Source: Vibrio echinoideorum
GTDB taxonomy: Bacteria > Pseudomonadota > Gammaproteobacteria > Enterobacterales > Vibrionaceae
DNA: 64,000 nt
Reading direction: 5' to 3'
NCBI RefSeq assembly: GCF_024347455.1
Contig: NZ_AP025483.1
Location: 3,286,001 to 3,350,000, forward strand
Shown here: piece by piece, positions 1 through 9,617 of the stretch
How positions within the stretch are numbered: position 1 is the first letter of the stretch
How the letters are laid out: the number at the start of each line of letters is the position of its first letter
Made by a program: the position numbers and the translations under genes
The notes under the pieces: generated by a model
What the model was told of the DNA's origin: nothing
Database searches by the model: none
What the model saw: the letters and a program-made list of their open reading frames with translations, nothing else

Positions 1-604
1 TAAATATCGAAAGTGCAATCACACCCGCGGTAAAGCGCTCTAAATCTAGAACGGTACCGATGAAAAAATAAACAATAAAAATTTGGACCAACAGCGGCGT
101 ACCGCGAATGATCTCAATATAAACGATAGATAATTTTTTAACGGCAGGGTTAGCCGAAATACGCATCAGGCCGATAATAAGACCTAATACCAAAGCGATA
201 ATAAGTGACCAGAACGAGATATTAATCGTAGTGATAACACCATCAAGCAATGGGCCCTTTCGCCATTCTTTTATGGTTGCCAGGGTATCCCCTTCAAAGA
301 TCAGATCGCCTTCATAAACCTCGATAGATTGATAGGCCCTGAGATCGACAACCACATCACCACTTAAGCTCTCTAATACAAGATGATTGTTTTCCGACAT
401 GACAATACTACCATCTTCGGGGGCGGTAATAGTAGACGCAGCATCCGTCGCAATATATGGAATCACCCTCTCCCAGTTCCAGTTGTAATCAATTTGCTTA
501 CCTGATAGATAAACGAGTCCGCAGGTTGATAGTAAAATAAGAACGAGAATGCCGTTCCAAAATAGAGAGTTATTATTATTTGGCATAGTTTTCTGATAAT
601 TCAT
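1..604 (-). CDS. Polar amino-acid ABC transporter permease (5' part; gene runs off the window)
   Basis: This is an inner-membrane permease subunit of the His/Glu/Gln type, feeding amino acids bound by the periplasmic protein encoded just upstream. About 201 codons are visible. A first membrane segment lies near residues 15-33, followed by an unusual periplasmic or linker stretch of about 80 residues. The conserved permease core then starts (TTINISFWSLIIALVLG, then IEIIRGTPLLVQIFIVYFF, the family signature). The start is the ATG at 604; an in-frame ATG at 586 is an alternative and neither has a clear ribosome site. The gene continues beyond base 1. The family is certain, the substrate is not. 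Confidence 0.85.
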   Translation of the reverse strand, partial: MNYQKTMPNNNNSLFWNGILVLILLSTCGLVYLSGKQIDYNWNWERVIPYIATDAASTITAPEDGSIVMSENNHLVLESLSGDVVVDLRAYQSIEVYEGDLIFEGDTLATIKEWRKGPLLDGVITTINISFWSLIIALVLGLIIGLMRISANPAVKKLSIVYIEIIRGTPLLVQIFIVYFFIGTVLDLERFTAGVIALSIF

Positions 605-707
605 TTAGATAACGGTTAACACCATTAAGCACAGTAAGTAAGTGAGCAGAGATAACGTAAGAAAAAAGCTTGAGAACAAGACGGATCTTTCCAACGAACG
701 ATTCAAT

Positions 708-728
708 AAGTAGTCATTCTACAATCGA
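708..728. repeat. Short dispersed repeat (AAGTAGT-ATTCTAC type)
   Basis: The stretch ending in AAGTAGTCATTCTACAATC recurs with one change at 16764-16784, and both are preceded by a GCTTGA-AACAAGAC-GAT block. It contains the near-palindrome GTAG...CTAC. It lies in the gap (605-911) between the binding-protein and permease genes. Its function is unknown. Confidence 0.45.
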
Positions 729-838
729 AAATTCTAACAAAATTGTTGAGAGTGTCGAGTGTGTTAACAAGCTAAGATGACCATTCATTGGCTACGAGGA
801 GTATCAATACAAATGCAAGATCGGTAAGACAACTTAGA

Positions 839-870
839 CCTGGATCTTTCAAAAATATGAAAAATCCAGG
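839..870 (-). promoter_or_regulatory. Intercistronic stem-loop between binding protein and permease
   Basis: CCTGGAT (839-845) pairs with ATCCAGG (864-870), and after one mismatch TTTCA pairs with TGAAA, giving about 12 pairs. There is no T-run, so it does not look like a terminator. Stem-loops after binding-protein genes commonly protect the upstream mRNA so that the binding protein exceeds the permease; that role is inferred here. The rest of 605-911 shows only the short repeat listed separately. Confidence 0.5.
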
Positions 871-911
871 AGCCGTAGCTAAATAAAGTGGCCCTTACCG
901 AGACAATATTA

Positions 912-1697
912 TTAGATTTGTTTTAGCCATTTATCGTCGTTAAACCACTTATTGTAAATGCGGTCATACGTACCATCACCCTTAATTTGGCGCAGGTAGT
1001 TATTCAAGAAATTGAGAGTATCAGGGTTGCCTTGAGGAACAGCCCAACCTAGGGGCTCATAAGTGAAAGGTTTAGCTAGGTGAACTAATTGCCCTTTATT
1101 CTCAGCATTATAAATAGAGTTGTAAGGCAAGTCATAGATAAAGGCATCTACCTTGCCGTTAGTCACTTCTAGAACCGCCTCGGATTGCGTTTCATATAAG
1201 TTTACTTTTGCTTTTGGTAGGTAGCGCTTGATCGCTTGCTCACCCGTTGTACCCAGCTTAGTTGCAACAACAAAATCAGGGTTGTTCAGGTCACGGTAAC
1301 TTGCGACCTTGCCTTCGTATTTGGTTTGCATAAGTATGGATTGACCAATCACCACATAAGGGTCTGCGAAGTTAACCTGAATGTTACGCATTGGCGTGAT
1401 AGTCATACCACCCATTATCACATGACACTTGCCTGTTAGAAGCGTCGGAATAATACCATCCCAAGCCGTGTTTACCGGTACATATTTAACGCCCATTGCT
1501 CGCGCCATCTGTTTACCTAAGTCAACATCAAAGCCAACGTATTGACCATTTTTCGCCGTCATTTCAAATGGCATATAACCCGAATCGAAACAGACTTTTA
1601 GCTCTCCGCTATCTTTAATGTCATCTAAGATTGGATCAGCAAAAGCTGGAGCAGAAGCAGCAAACGTCAGTGCAACAGCACACAATAACTTTTTCAT
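912..1697 (-). CDS. Periplasmic amino-acid-binding protein of an ABC transporter
   Basis: A family 3 solute-binding protein of 261 residues that captures a polar amino acid and passes it to the permease encoded downstream. Residues 1-20 form a signal peptide (MKKLL, hydrophobic core, cleavage after AFA). The mature part starts DPILDDIKDSGELKVC, followed by the family pattern PFE...G..VGFDVDL and MTITPMR (ligand-binding Arg), then a long second lobe with GTTGEQA. The length is normal. It is followed by a 307-base gap with a stem-loop and then the permease on the same strand, consistent with one transport operon. The exact ligand cannot be read from sequence. Confidence 0.92.
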   Translation of the reverse strand: MKKLLCAVALTFAASAPAFADPILDDIKDSGELKVCFDSGYMPFEMTAKNGQYVGFDVDLGKQMARAMGVKYVPVNTAWDGIIPTLLTGKCHVIMGGMTITPMRNIQVNFADPYVVIGQSILMQTKYEGKVASYRDLNNPDFVVATKLGTTGEQAIKRYLPKAKVNLYETQSEAVLEVTNGKVDAFIYDLPYNSIYNAENKGQLVHLAKPFTYEPLGWAVPQGNPDTLNFLNNYLRQIKGDGTYDRIYNKWFNDDKWLKQI

Positions 1698-1862
1698 AGA
1701 TATTCCCTTATCAATATTGAAAATTTCTTATACACGATCAAATAAAAAAAAACCATATTTACTTGTATCAAGGGAAACTTATAGTGAGCTGTCTCGTCCT
1801 AGAGCCACCAGTAACATTTTGGAGAGCCAATCAGAGAAAAGTTGCGGTAGACGATAAACATC

Positions 1863-1898
1863 AAAAAGCCCGGTAAACACTACATTTACCGGGCTTTT
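1863..1898 (-). terminator. Intrinsic terminator after groEL
   Basis: AAAAGCCCGGTAAA (1864-1877) and TTTACCGGGCTTTT (1885-1898) form a perfect 14-bp stem with a 7-base loop. On the minus strand it is followed by a T-run, about 35 bases after the groEL stop. The A/T flanks on both sides could make it bidirectional. Confidence 0.85.
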
Positions 1899-1931
1899 CA
1901 GACTTTATAGGAGCAAGTCAGGGGATGATTT

Positions 1932-3599
<1,668 letters not shown>

Positions 3600-3629
3600 T
3601 TATTAAATCAGTTCAATGTGTGGCGCGGA

Positions 3630-3920
3630 TTACTCAACGATCGCCATGATGTCGTTTTCAGACATGATCAGAACTTCTTTGCCGTCGATCTTTTCAGTTT
3701 TAGTGCCGTAGCCTTCAGAAAAGATAACAGTATCGCCAACTTTAACGTCCAATGGTTGTACTGAACCATTTTCTAAAATGCGGCCTTTGCCAACAGCTAG
3801 AATAGTACCGCGCGTTGATTTTTCAGCGGCAGAACCAGTTAGAACGATGCCACCAGCAGATTTAGATTCAACTTCTTGGCGCTCAACGATAACTCGGTCG
3901 TGTAGAGGACGGATATTCAT
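3630..3920 (-). CDS. groS: 10-kDa co-chaperonin GroES
   Basis: Heptameric lid of the GroEL chamber. The 96-residue product starts [16 protein letters not shown], contains the mobile loop ([18 protein letters not shown]) and ends with NDIMAIVE, all standard. The ATG at 3920 has a good ribosome site (AGGAG about 10 bases upstream on the minus strand). A longer open frame extends to 4253 but crosses the promoter and a repeat, so it is not coding. First gene of the groESL operon. Confidence 0.97.
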   Translation of the reverse strand: MNIRPLHDRVIVERQEVESKSAGGIVLTGSAAEKSTRGTILAVGKGRILENGSVQPLDVKVGDTVIFSEGYGTKTEKIDGKEVLIMSENDIMAIVE

Positions 3921-3987
3921 CGGTCGGATCTCCTGATAATTTCCATTTAATTTGATAGTTGCCACGATTGGCATGGGGTTACCCAAT

Positions 3988-4018
3988 ATGTTGGGGCGAT
4001 GTGGAAGAACCCAAGGGG
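3988..4018 (-). promoter_or_regulatory. Sigma-32 (heat-shock) promoter of groESL
   Basis: On the minus strand CCCTTGGG (CTTGGG at 4015-4010) is separated by 13 bases from CCCCAACAT (3996-3988). This resembles the RpoH consensus CTTGAA - 13 to 15 - CCCCATNT and lies about 70 bases upstream of the groES start. Confidence 0.7.
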
Positions 4019-4063
4019 GAAAAGATAAAAATTGTGATCTAAGGGGCAGATAAGAACAGGTAA

Positions 4064-4102
4064 GAGCAGATGCGAGTAAACGGGATGCGAGATACGAAAA
4101 GC
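4064..4102 (+). repeat. 44-bp-family repeat, forward copy
   Basis: GAGCAGATGCGAGTAAACGG followed by GATGCGAGATACGAAAAGC, a single unit of the interspersed family whose best array lies at 60647-60819. With the inverted unit at 4178-4223 it could form a large hairpin between the divergent groESL and MATE genes. Confidence 0.7.
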
Positions 4103-4177
4103 AAAAACGCCCCTGCGAATAATCCTGTGTAAATGTCAGGGGGTTAAGCAAAAGAAGGCCGCTTTTCTTTTCTCCGC

Positions 4178-4223
4178 TTTTAGCTCTTCGATACTCGTTT
4201 ACCCGCATCCCGCATCTGCTTTT
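4178..4223 (-). repeat. 44-bp-family repeat, reverse copy
   Basis: Reverse-orientation unit (TTTAGCTCTTCGATACTCG, then TTTACCCGCATCCCGCATCT), followed by a degenerate trace up to about 4258. It lies immediately upstream of the MATE gene. Confidence 0.65.
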
Positions 4224-4292
4224 AAAACTCGTTTCTTCCCTTCCCGCCCGCATCTGTTTATCCTACGCTTTTGGTTTCTATCGGCGTTTTGC

Positions 4293-5642
4293 ATGCAAGA
4301 TAAGCACGGGCTATTAACCGCCCCAATTGAGAGTACATTGCGTACCATGACCATACCGACCATATTCGGTATGGTGGCGATCTTGATGTTTAACCTCGTC
4401 GATACTTTCTTTATCTCATTACTCGGTACGCAAGCCCTTGCTGCGGTGAGCTTTACCTTCCCAATCACCTTTGCGATTAACTGCATCACCATGGGGATCG
4501 GCATCGGCCTTTCGACATGTATTGGGCGCTTACTCGGTCAAGGCTGCGCGCAAAATGCGGCGAGATTTACCTGCCATGGGTTATTGCTCGCGCTGCTTCT
4601 CGTCTGTTGCGCTTCCGCCGTTGGCATTATCTCACTCGAACCCTTATTTACTTTATTGGGTGCCGAAGCGGAGTTACTGCCTCTGATATCCGAGTACATG
4701 CTGATCTGGTATGTCACCATTCCCCTATTAGTTATCCCAATGGCAGGCAACAGTGCCATTCGTGCCAGTGGCGATACCAAAACGCCCGCTAAAATTATGA
4801 TGCTGGCAGGGTTAATCAACGGCGTTCTCGACCCTTTGCTCATTTTTGGATACGGCCCCTTTCCTGAATTAGGCATTCAAGGTGCTGCAATTGCCAGTGG
4901 TTTCAGTTGGTTTGGTGCTCTGTGTTGCTCGCTGTACATCTTGATTAAACGAGAGAAGCTTCTGGCTTTACCTAATATCAAAAACATCCTTAGCGATTGG
5001 CATCAAATACTGACCATCGGCACGCCTGCTGCGCTGTCCAATGCACTCAATCCATTAGTGGGTGCCATTATTATGATGATGTTGGCCAAACAAGGAACCG
5101 AAGCCGTTGCTGCTTATGGCGCTGCCCAGCGTATTGAATCCATTCTTATCATTGTGTTGATGTCTCTGACCTCTGCCCTTACGCCTTTCATGGCGCAGAA
5201 CTTGGGCGCAAACAACCCTCAACGCAGCTTTAAGGCATTGTTTCTCAGTATGCGTTTTGCTGTGATGTTCCAAGGTTTGATTTTCTTGATGATGGTGCCA
5301 CTGAGCATTCCTTTAGCCGCCCTGTTCTCCCAAGAAGAATCCGTACGAGGCATTTTGTGGCATTACCTATTAGTCGTTCCCTTTAGCTATGGGTTCCAAG
5401 GTATTGTGATGATGCTAATCAGTGGGATGAATGCGATGCATCAACCACTCAAAGCCTTTCAATGGAGCTTCATGCGTTTGTTTGTCTTTACCTTGCCCTT
5501 TGCGTGGATAGGCAGCCAAATTGATGGTGTCGAAGGGTTGTTTATAGGCTTAGCCTTGGGGAACATTGTCGGCGGTGTTTCAGGGTATTGCTTTGCGCTT
5601 CGTGTGAGGGCTAAAGCAGATGCGGGATACGAAGAGGGATAG
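4293..5642 (+). CDS. MATE-family multidrug efflux transporter
   Basis: An inner-membrane cation-coupled drug exporter. The 449 residues have about 12 hydrophobic segments in two homologous halves. The N-terminal half has TIPTIFGMVAILMFNLVDTF, a typical MATE helix 1, and GNSAIRASGDTKTPAK, the classical motif near the end of the first half. The second half opens at about residue 232. The last residues (KADAGYEEG) are encoded by a unit of the interspersed 44-bp repeat family, so the C-terminus has been rewritten by the repeat. No strong ribosome site is seen before the ATG at 4293. Substrates are unknown. Confidence 0.9.
   Translation: MQDKHGLLTAPIESTLRTMTIPTIFGMVAILMFNLVDTFFISLLGTQALAAVSFTFPITFAINCITMGIGIGLSTCIGRLLGQGCAQNAARFTCHGLLLALLLVCCASAVGIISLEPLFTLLGAEAELLPLISEYMLIWYVTIPLLVIPMAGNSAIRASGDTKTPAKIMMLAGLINGVLDPLLIFGYGPFPELGIQGAAIASGFSWFGALCCSLYILIKREKLLALPNIKNILSDWHQILTIGTPAALSNALNPLVGAIIMMMLAKQGTEAVAAYGAAQRIESILIIVLMSLTSALTPFMAQNLGANNPQRSFKALFLSMRFAVMFQGLIFLMMVPLSIPLAALFSQEESVRGILWHYLLVVPFSYGFQGIVMMLISGMNAMHQPLKAFQWSFMRLFVFTLPFAWIGSQIDGVEGLFIGLALGNIVGGVSGYCFALRVRAKADAGYEEG
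5611..5639 (+). repeat. 44-bp-family repeat inside the MATE 3' end
   Basis: GCTAAAGCAGATGCGGGATA followed by CGAAGAGGGA matches the dispersed repeat core and supplies the last codons and vicinity of the MATE stop. Confidence 0.6.
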
Positions 5643-5704
5643 TACAAACCAAAAACTGGAAGACAAACGCTGACTGCGCAGCGCTTAGTCCATCTTCGTT
5701 ATAT

Positions 5705-6001
5705 TTATGTCGCTAGAGCAAAGTTGATCGTATTTACCTTCGCTAGATTAACGTTCTGTTTTGCTTGCCACAGATCATAGTGATCCTGCATTGTTAACCA
5801 ACTCTCCGGGGTTCTACCCAGTGACTTAGAAAGACGTAAAGCCATTTCAGGAGAAACGGCACTTTGGCCTTTAAGAACACGATTCAGCGTAGAAGGTGAT
5901 ACATCAAGCTGCTTTGCAACAAAACGACAGCTATAACTAAACGGTTCCATATATAGATCATAAATAAACTCACCTGGGTGAGGAGGGTTGTGCATACTCA
6001 T
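5705..6001 (-). CDS. higA: HigA-family antitoxin
   Basis: Antitoxin and autorepressor of the HigBA TA module. The 98 residues begin with the family hallmark HPGEFIYDLYMEPF and continue into an XRE helix-turn-helix (VAKQLDVSPSTLNRVLKGQS) at about residues 28-47. The start codon overlaps the stop of the toxin gene by one base (TAATG), so the two are translationally coupled. The order is toxin first, as usual for higBA. Confidence 0.9.
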   Translation of the reverse strand: MSMHNPPHPGEFIYDLYMEPFSYSCRFVAKQLDVSPSTLNRVLKGQSAVSPEMALRLSKSLGRTPESWLTMQDHYDLWQAKQNVNLAKVNTINFALAT

Positions 6002-6279
6002 TAGAGATAATCCTCATAATTCAAAATATAGGCATTACCATCAATAAATTCGAAAGTAATACGCCAATTACCATTTACTGTGATTGACCAAATACCATCT
6101 CTATCCCCTTTTAATGGGTGAAGCTTAAAACCAGGTAGATCAACATCATCAATAATGGTTGCAGTATCTATAGCTGCCAACTGCATCCTAAGTTTACGCT
6201 CATGCTTAGCTTGAATACCGGCTTTACTGCCAGTCTCAAAAAACTTTTTGAGGCCTTTATGCTTGAATGTTTTAATCAT
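6001..6279 (-). CDS. higB: HigB/RelE-type mRNA interferase toxin
   Basis: Toxin of 92 residues expected to cleave mRNA on the ribosome. It shows the family pattern: MIKTFKHKGLKKFFETG at the start, LPGFKLHPLKGDRDGIWSI in the middle, and NWRITFEF near the end with the catalytic Arg region. A minus-strand -10-like TACACT (6291-6286) sits only six bases before the ATG, next to a GCGC-GTT-GCGC inverted repeat (6292-6302) that may be the operator. The mRNA could be nearly leaderless. The module looks intact. Confidence 0.9.
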   Translation of the reverse strand: MIKTFKHKGLKKFFETGSKAGIQAKHERKLRMQLAAIDTATIIDDVDLPGFKLHPLKGDRDGIWSITVNGNWRITFEFIDGNAYILNYEDYL

Positions 6280-6327
6280 ACAGAGAGTGTAGCGCGTTGC
6301 GCATCATGAATCAAACTTCAAGCAACT

Positions 6328-6371
6328 TAAGAGCAGATGAGAGATTCGGGTATCGAGATTCGAAGAGCTTG
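6328..6371 (+). repeat. 44-bp-family repeat
   Basis: One unit (GAGCAGATGAGAGATTCGGG, then TATCGAGATTCGAAGAGCTT) between the HigBA pair and the methyltransferase gene. Confidence 0.65.
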
Positions 6372-6403
6372 AGAGAAGAAAAAACTAAAAGAAGGAAGAT
6401 GAC

Positions 6404-6889
6404 ATGGAAGACACCACTTACAAAATGCTTTATGACGCACCAATTGGCAAGATGATCATTGTGAGCAATGGTGTGTCGCTTATTGAAATTGACCATGTAA
6501 ATCATAAAGAGCGAATGACTAGCAATTCAGATGACCTTTGCCAACTGGCAGCGAAACAGTTAGATGAGTACTTTGCAGGTCAACGAATAGAATTCGATTT
6601 GCCATTAAGAGCGATAAAAGGCACTGACTTTCAAAAAGCAGCTTGGCAGGCTTTAACAACCATTCCTTATGGCGAAACCATCAGTTACGGTGAGCAAGCA
6701 AAGAGAATGGACAACCCAAAAGCCGTAAGAGCAGTGGGTGGTGCGAACGGCAAGAACCCATTTAGTATTGTTGTCCCCTGCCATAGAGTCATCGGCGCAA
6801 ATGGAACATTAACCGGCTACACCGGCGGCATGAACCGCAAAGAGTGGTTGTTGGATTTTGAACGTTCGGTTATAGATAAAACGCAATAA
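6404..6889 (+). CDS. ogt: Methylated-DNA--protein-cysteine methyltransferase
   Basis: DNA repair enzyme that removes alkyl groups from O6-alkylguanine by suicide transfer to its own cysteine. Of its 161 residues, the C-terminal domain carries the active site VVPCHRVIG (Cys126) and the helix-turn-helix region IPYGETISYGEQA, and ends with the conserved LTGYTGGMNRKEWLLDFE. There is an N-terminal RNase H-like domain, as in Ogt. A strong AGGAAG site precedes the ATG. No neighbour is functionally linked. Confidence 0.93.
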   Translation: MEDTTYKMLYDAPIGKMIIVSNGVSLIEIDHVNHKERMTSNSDDLCQLAAKQLDEYFAGQRIEFDLPLRAIKGTDFQKAAWQALTTIPYGETISYGEQAKRMDNPKAVRAVGGANGKNPFSIVVPCHRVIGANGTLTGYTGGMNRKEWLLDFERSVIDKTQ

Positions 6890-6990
6890 TTTGTCTCACT
6901 AGAGCAAAAATATAAACGTTTCGCCATCAAGAAGCGCCATTATCACCAGACAACATATAATCTATATTTAAAATTTCATATGAAGAGGTA

Positions 6991-7248
6991 ATGATAATGT
7001 CCACTGAAACGATAGGTTACTTAAAAAAGCACGCAGCCAACCTCGATTTATCTGAACCTATGACCATTACTCAAAATGGTAAGCCCGCTTATACGATTGA
7101 ATCTTATGACGATAGAAAGCATAGAGAAGAAGCTATAGCGCTAATGAAACTATTATCGTTTTCTATTGATGATAAAAAACATGGCCGAGTCAATTCAGGT
7201 ACTCAGGTTCGAGATAAACTGGCAAAGCGTAAACAATCGGTTCAATAA
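6991..7248 (+). CDS. Phd/YefM-family antitoxin, apparently orphan
   Basis: Small protein of 85 residues (83 if the ATG at 6997 is used; GAAGAGG lies just upstream). The N-terminal half resembles Phd/YefM antitoxins: LKKHAANLDLSEPMTITQNG, then PAYTIESYDDR. The expected RelE/Doc toxin frame does not follow; instead the duplicated segment begins at its stop. It is likely a solitary antitoxin left after toxin loss. Confidence 0.75.
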   Translation: MIMSTETIGYLKKHAANLDLSEPMTITQNGKPAYTIESYDDRKHREEAIALMKLLSFSIDDKKHGRVNSGTQVRDKLAKRKQSVQ

Positions 7249-7284
7249 TCAACATCATCGATACGCTAATAAAAATACGCTCGA

Positions 7285-7608
7285 TTATTTGAGTTTAATC
7301 CCATAGGTGTCAATATGGGCAAGTAGCTCATTCGATGTAATTCTATGCTTAACGAGCAAGTCAACCTTGAATGGAAGTGACGATTGTTCTAAACGATCTT
7401 GCAAGCCTGCGACGACACTTAACGAAATACCGTCCCCCTCGATAACAATATCGATGTCAGAGTTATCTTTATAAGTTCCAAGGGCTCTAGAACCAAACAC
7501 CCAGGCATGAATGACTGAAGCATGGTTCAAAACAACATCCTCAATCAGCTGATATTGATGAGGCTTAAGGCCGACAGAGCCTGGGCTAACCAAATAACTA
7601 TCGATCAC
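7285..7608 (-). CDS. mntA: MntA-type nucleotidyltransferase antitoxin
   Basis: Minimal nucleotidyltransferase of the MntA/HepT TA system; family members inactivate HepT by adding AMP near its active site. The motif GSRALGTYKDNSDIDIVI gives the GSRxxG...DxD signature. I chose the GTG at 7608 (protein starts MIDSYLVSP, 107 residues) because AAGAGG lies six bases upstream; an upstream GTG at 7644 would overlap hepT by 47 bases. It lies directly after hepT on the same strand. Looks intact. Confidence 0.85.
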   Translation of the reverse strand: MIDSYLVSPGSVGLKPHQYQLIEDVVLNHASVIHAWVFGSRALGTYKDNSDIDIVIEGDGISLSVVAGLQDRLEQSSLPFKVDLLVKHRITSNELLAHIDTYGIKLK

Positions 7609-8044
7609 ATTTAACCTCTTGTTCGCATTGACCCTCTTGATCACATTTAAGCTTTAAATAGAGTGTGACTTGCCCTATCACTGGTGAAAATGACTCTAAG
7701 ATCAGTGACTGAGCTTCAAGGACATTTTCCTCATCATAGGTGTGGGACAATAAATTTCGTTTTATGAGTGCTTCAAGCATGATCTCACACTGCTCCGAAG
7801 ATAGGTGCTTAGCTTCTAAGGCCGTACGAAAAACGCTCCTCGGCGAAGCCACATCAAACCCTTCAAACTCAAGTAAGTCTTTAAGGGTCTTCCATGTAAG
7901 TTCGAAAGAAAATTCAAAAGTTTGTACTAACCCAGCGAGCTCTAACTCATTGTAGCTATCTTGTGAGCACGCTCTCTTAAGCCTTTGCTGCGCTTTCATT
8001 AAGTTTTGCAGTCGTTGCTTCCAACGGTCTGGGTTTAAGTTCAT
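7598..8044 (-). CDS. hepT: HepT-type HEPN toxin (HI0074 family)
   Basis: HEPN ribonuclease toxin partner of MntA, 148 residues. The RNLLSHTYDEE segment (Rx4HxY, residues about 93-103) is the HEPN catalytic motif of this family, and VQTFEFSFELTWKTLKDLLE is the typical helix. The C-terminal CDQEGQCEQEVKCDR comes from an internal short DNA duplication (AAATGTGATC twice), so the tail may be extended relative to relatives. The order toxin-antitoxin on the minus strand is typical. Confidence 0.85.
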   Translation of the reverse strand: MNLNPDRWKQRLQNLMKAQQRLKRACSQDSYNELELAGLVQTFEFSFELTWKTLKDLLEFEGFDVASPRSVFRTALEAKHLSSEQCEIMLEALIKRNLLSHTYDEENVLEAQSLILESFSPVIGQVTLYLKLKCDQEGQCEQEVKCDR

Positions 8045-8229
8045 ATAAACAGCCTAAATATAAGGTAAAAGACAAGTATAGTAGGAGCCTTAAGCTACCT
8101 AATCATCCAAGAAATGTCACTCTTTCGATATTTATCAAGGCCGTTCTTTTCGTCTTTTATTTAAGGTCGTGTCCTTCTGTTCTCCCCTACCTGTATATCC
8201 TGCATGTTTTTCTCACCCAATACCTGCCT

Positions 8230-8352
8230 TAAGCTCTTCGATACTCGCTTACCCGAATCCCGGATCCGCCCTTAAGCTCTTCACATCTCGTTTACCCATA
8301 CCACCCATCTGCTCTTAAGCTCTTCGAATCCCGTTTACTCGCATCCCGTATC
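8230..8352 (-). repeat. 44-bp-family repeat array (about three reverse units)
   Basis: Three tandem degenerate units, each beginning CTTAAGCTCTTC and ending near CATCTGC or GTATCTATACTC. The homologous place in the right duplicate (25146-25198) has only about one unit, so the unit number has changed between the copies. The stretch 8045-8485 otherwise holds only this array and the terminator below. Confidence 0.75.
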
Positions 8353-8372
8353 TATACTCAAATTCCAGATAC

Positions 8373-8404
8373 AAAAAACGGCCACACTCGCGTGCAGCCG
8401 TTTT
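8373..8404 (-). terminator. Terminator of the truncated gpmI copy
   Basis: ACGGC/GCCGT stem with inner CAC/GTG pairs and, on the minus strand, a run of six T. Same structure as the terminator at 25208-25239 behind the full gpmI. Confidence 0.75.
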
Positions 8405-8485
8405 CGTATTCGATGAAAAGTAAGTAGCTATTTATTTAAAAAACATCTACTTAACTTAAACAGTCACTGCTTATCTTAAACAGTA

Positions 8486-8840
8486 CTACTTAACTAAAAT
8501 ATCGCCTGACATTTCTGCTGGGATAGCAATACCAGACAGAGAAAGCATCGTTGGTGCTAAGTCAGACAGCTTGCCGCCTTCTTTGAACTCAACGTCTTTG
8601 CTACCCACGTAGATAAGTGGTACAGGTAGGTTAGTGTGCGCCGTGTGGATGCCGCCCGTTTCTGGGTTTACCATCATTTCCGCGTTACCGTGGTCTGCAG
8701 TGATAAGCAGTTGGCCATCGGCTTCTTTGATTGCTTCAACCACTTTACCAAGACATTCATCTAATAGGCCCAACGTTGAATAAACTAATAGCAACAAGCA
8801 AATCAAAACTAAAGACTCGTGTGGGGTAAAACTTGCGCCG
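8486..8840 (-). pseudogene. Chimeric pseudogene: wecA fragment fused to gpmI C-terminus
   Basis: Bases 8486-8765 encode the last about 93 residues of phosphoglycerate mutase GpmI ([14 protein letters not shown]... to [10 protein letters not shown]), nearly identical to the end of the full gene at 25265. Upstream of it, 8766-8840 matches the middle of the wecA-like gene (28612-28690; encoded VYSTLGLL and preceding residues). The junction lies in a shared ATTC-xCTA microhomology. The fusion cannot be active as either enzyme: the GpmI phosphotransfer domain with the active-site Ser is gone. Confidence 0.85.
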
Positions 8841-8949
8841 TTAAGCCGCTATGCTAATCTCATTTTGTTAGGTGGTTAGTCGGCCCTCAGGTAACCTTCA
8901 GTGAAAATCGAGCGTTGGTGATAGGCGCTTACATCAAGAGGACAGCATC

Positions 8950-9147
8950 ATGTTAGCCCCAATTCTCAGTGCGTTGTTAATGACGATTCCCTTTATCGCG
9001 GTCAGTGATAAGGTTCCTTCTTGGCTCAATGTCACCGGCTGGGCGTTGATCGTATTGATGCTGTTGCTAGGCTGGGCAACATTAAAAGCCGATAAAATCA
9101 TCGCTTGGTGTGAAAAGCAACGGGATAACGACCGCCCGACTCGTTAA
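8950..9147 (+). CDS. Small two-helix membrane protein, unknown
   Basis: 65 residues with two hydrophobic segments (about 3-18 and 28-45) and a charged C-terminus (CEKQRDNDRPTR). GAGG precedes the ATG by about eight bases. It begins about 110 bases after the chimeric pseudogene, just inside the accessory island. I do not recognise a family. It could be a small membrane protein of the element or a chance frame, but the ribosome site and codon pattern favour a real gene. Confidence 0.55.
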   Translation: MLAPILSALLMTIPFIAVSDKVPSWLNVTGWALIVLMLLLGWATLKADKIIAWCEKQRDNDRPTR

Positions 9148-9214
9148 CACGAAGGCTTACCTTTTACTCACATTAACGTATCGAAAGCCGCCGCCTTAAA
9201 ACGGCGCATTTTCG

Positions 9215-9373
9215 CTAGGGCTTGTCTTTCACGTCTTGTATTTTCTTCTCTTCAGCGGCATCGGGGCGTCTTGAACACACCTCTTCAAATTGATTTAACG
9301 TCGTTTCATCGATCGCGCCTGATTGGTGTAAATCATTGACGGTCTCACTCACTGTCTTCAATACATCGCTCAT
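9215..9373 (-). pseudogene. Truncated XRE-type antitoxin remnant
   Basis: From the ATG at 9373 (GAGGATGAG just before it) the frame encodes MSDVLKTVSETVNDLHQSG and IDETTLNQFEEVC, which is the N-terminus of the COG2944-type HTH antitoxins, then departs into an unrelated charged tail and stops after 52 residues. The helix-turn-helix part is missing. No toxin is adjacent. Read as a broken antitoxin. Confidence 0.6.
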
Positions 9374-9617
9374 CTCATCCTCACTTTGATGCTCACAACC
9401 TTTGCTTTTGTCCTCTGAGCTTAACAGAAACGATACCAAAACGAACTCATAAGATCAGTCGCAACTGGCAAAGTGAATCAGCGCTTTTCAACGTTAAGCA
9501 AACCTTAACTTAAAGACTCAAGTTTGCGACAGAACCGGGGATTCGCAAGAATACGGCGTTGATATGTGTTTTAATCAAAACTTGCAAAAAAGTAATCCAT
9601 TGGCTTACACTTCATTT

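Larger units (their letters stand above)
7242..8765. repeat. Left copy of a large imperfect direct repeat (gpmI 3' region)
   Basis: Sequence from the end of the phd gene through MntA/HepT, intergenic DNA and the last about 280 bases of gpmI resembles 24819-25541. In the right copy 7321-7977 (most of mntA and hepT) is missing and the 44-bp repeat array has fewer units. The identity is high but not perfect, so the two copies are not recent exact duplicates. Confidence 0.8.

Noticed and set aside
3921-4253. N-terminal extension of the groES frame
   Set aside because: It crosses the heat-shock promoter and a repeat unit; the ATG at 3920 has the ribosome site and gives the standard GroES.
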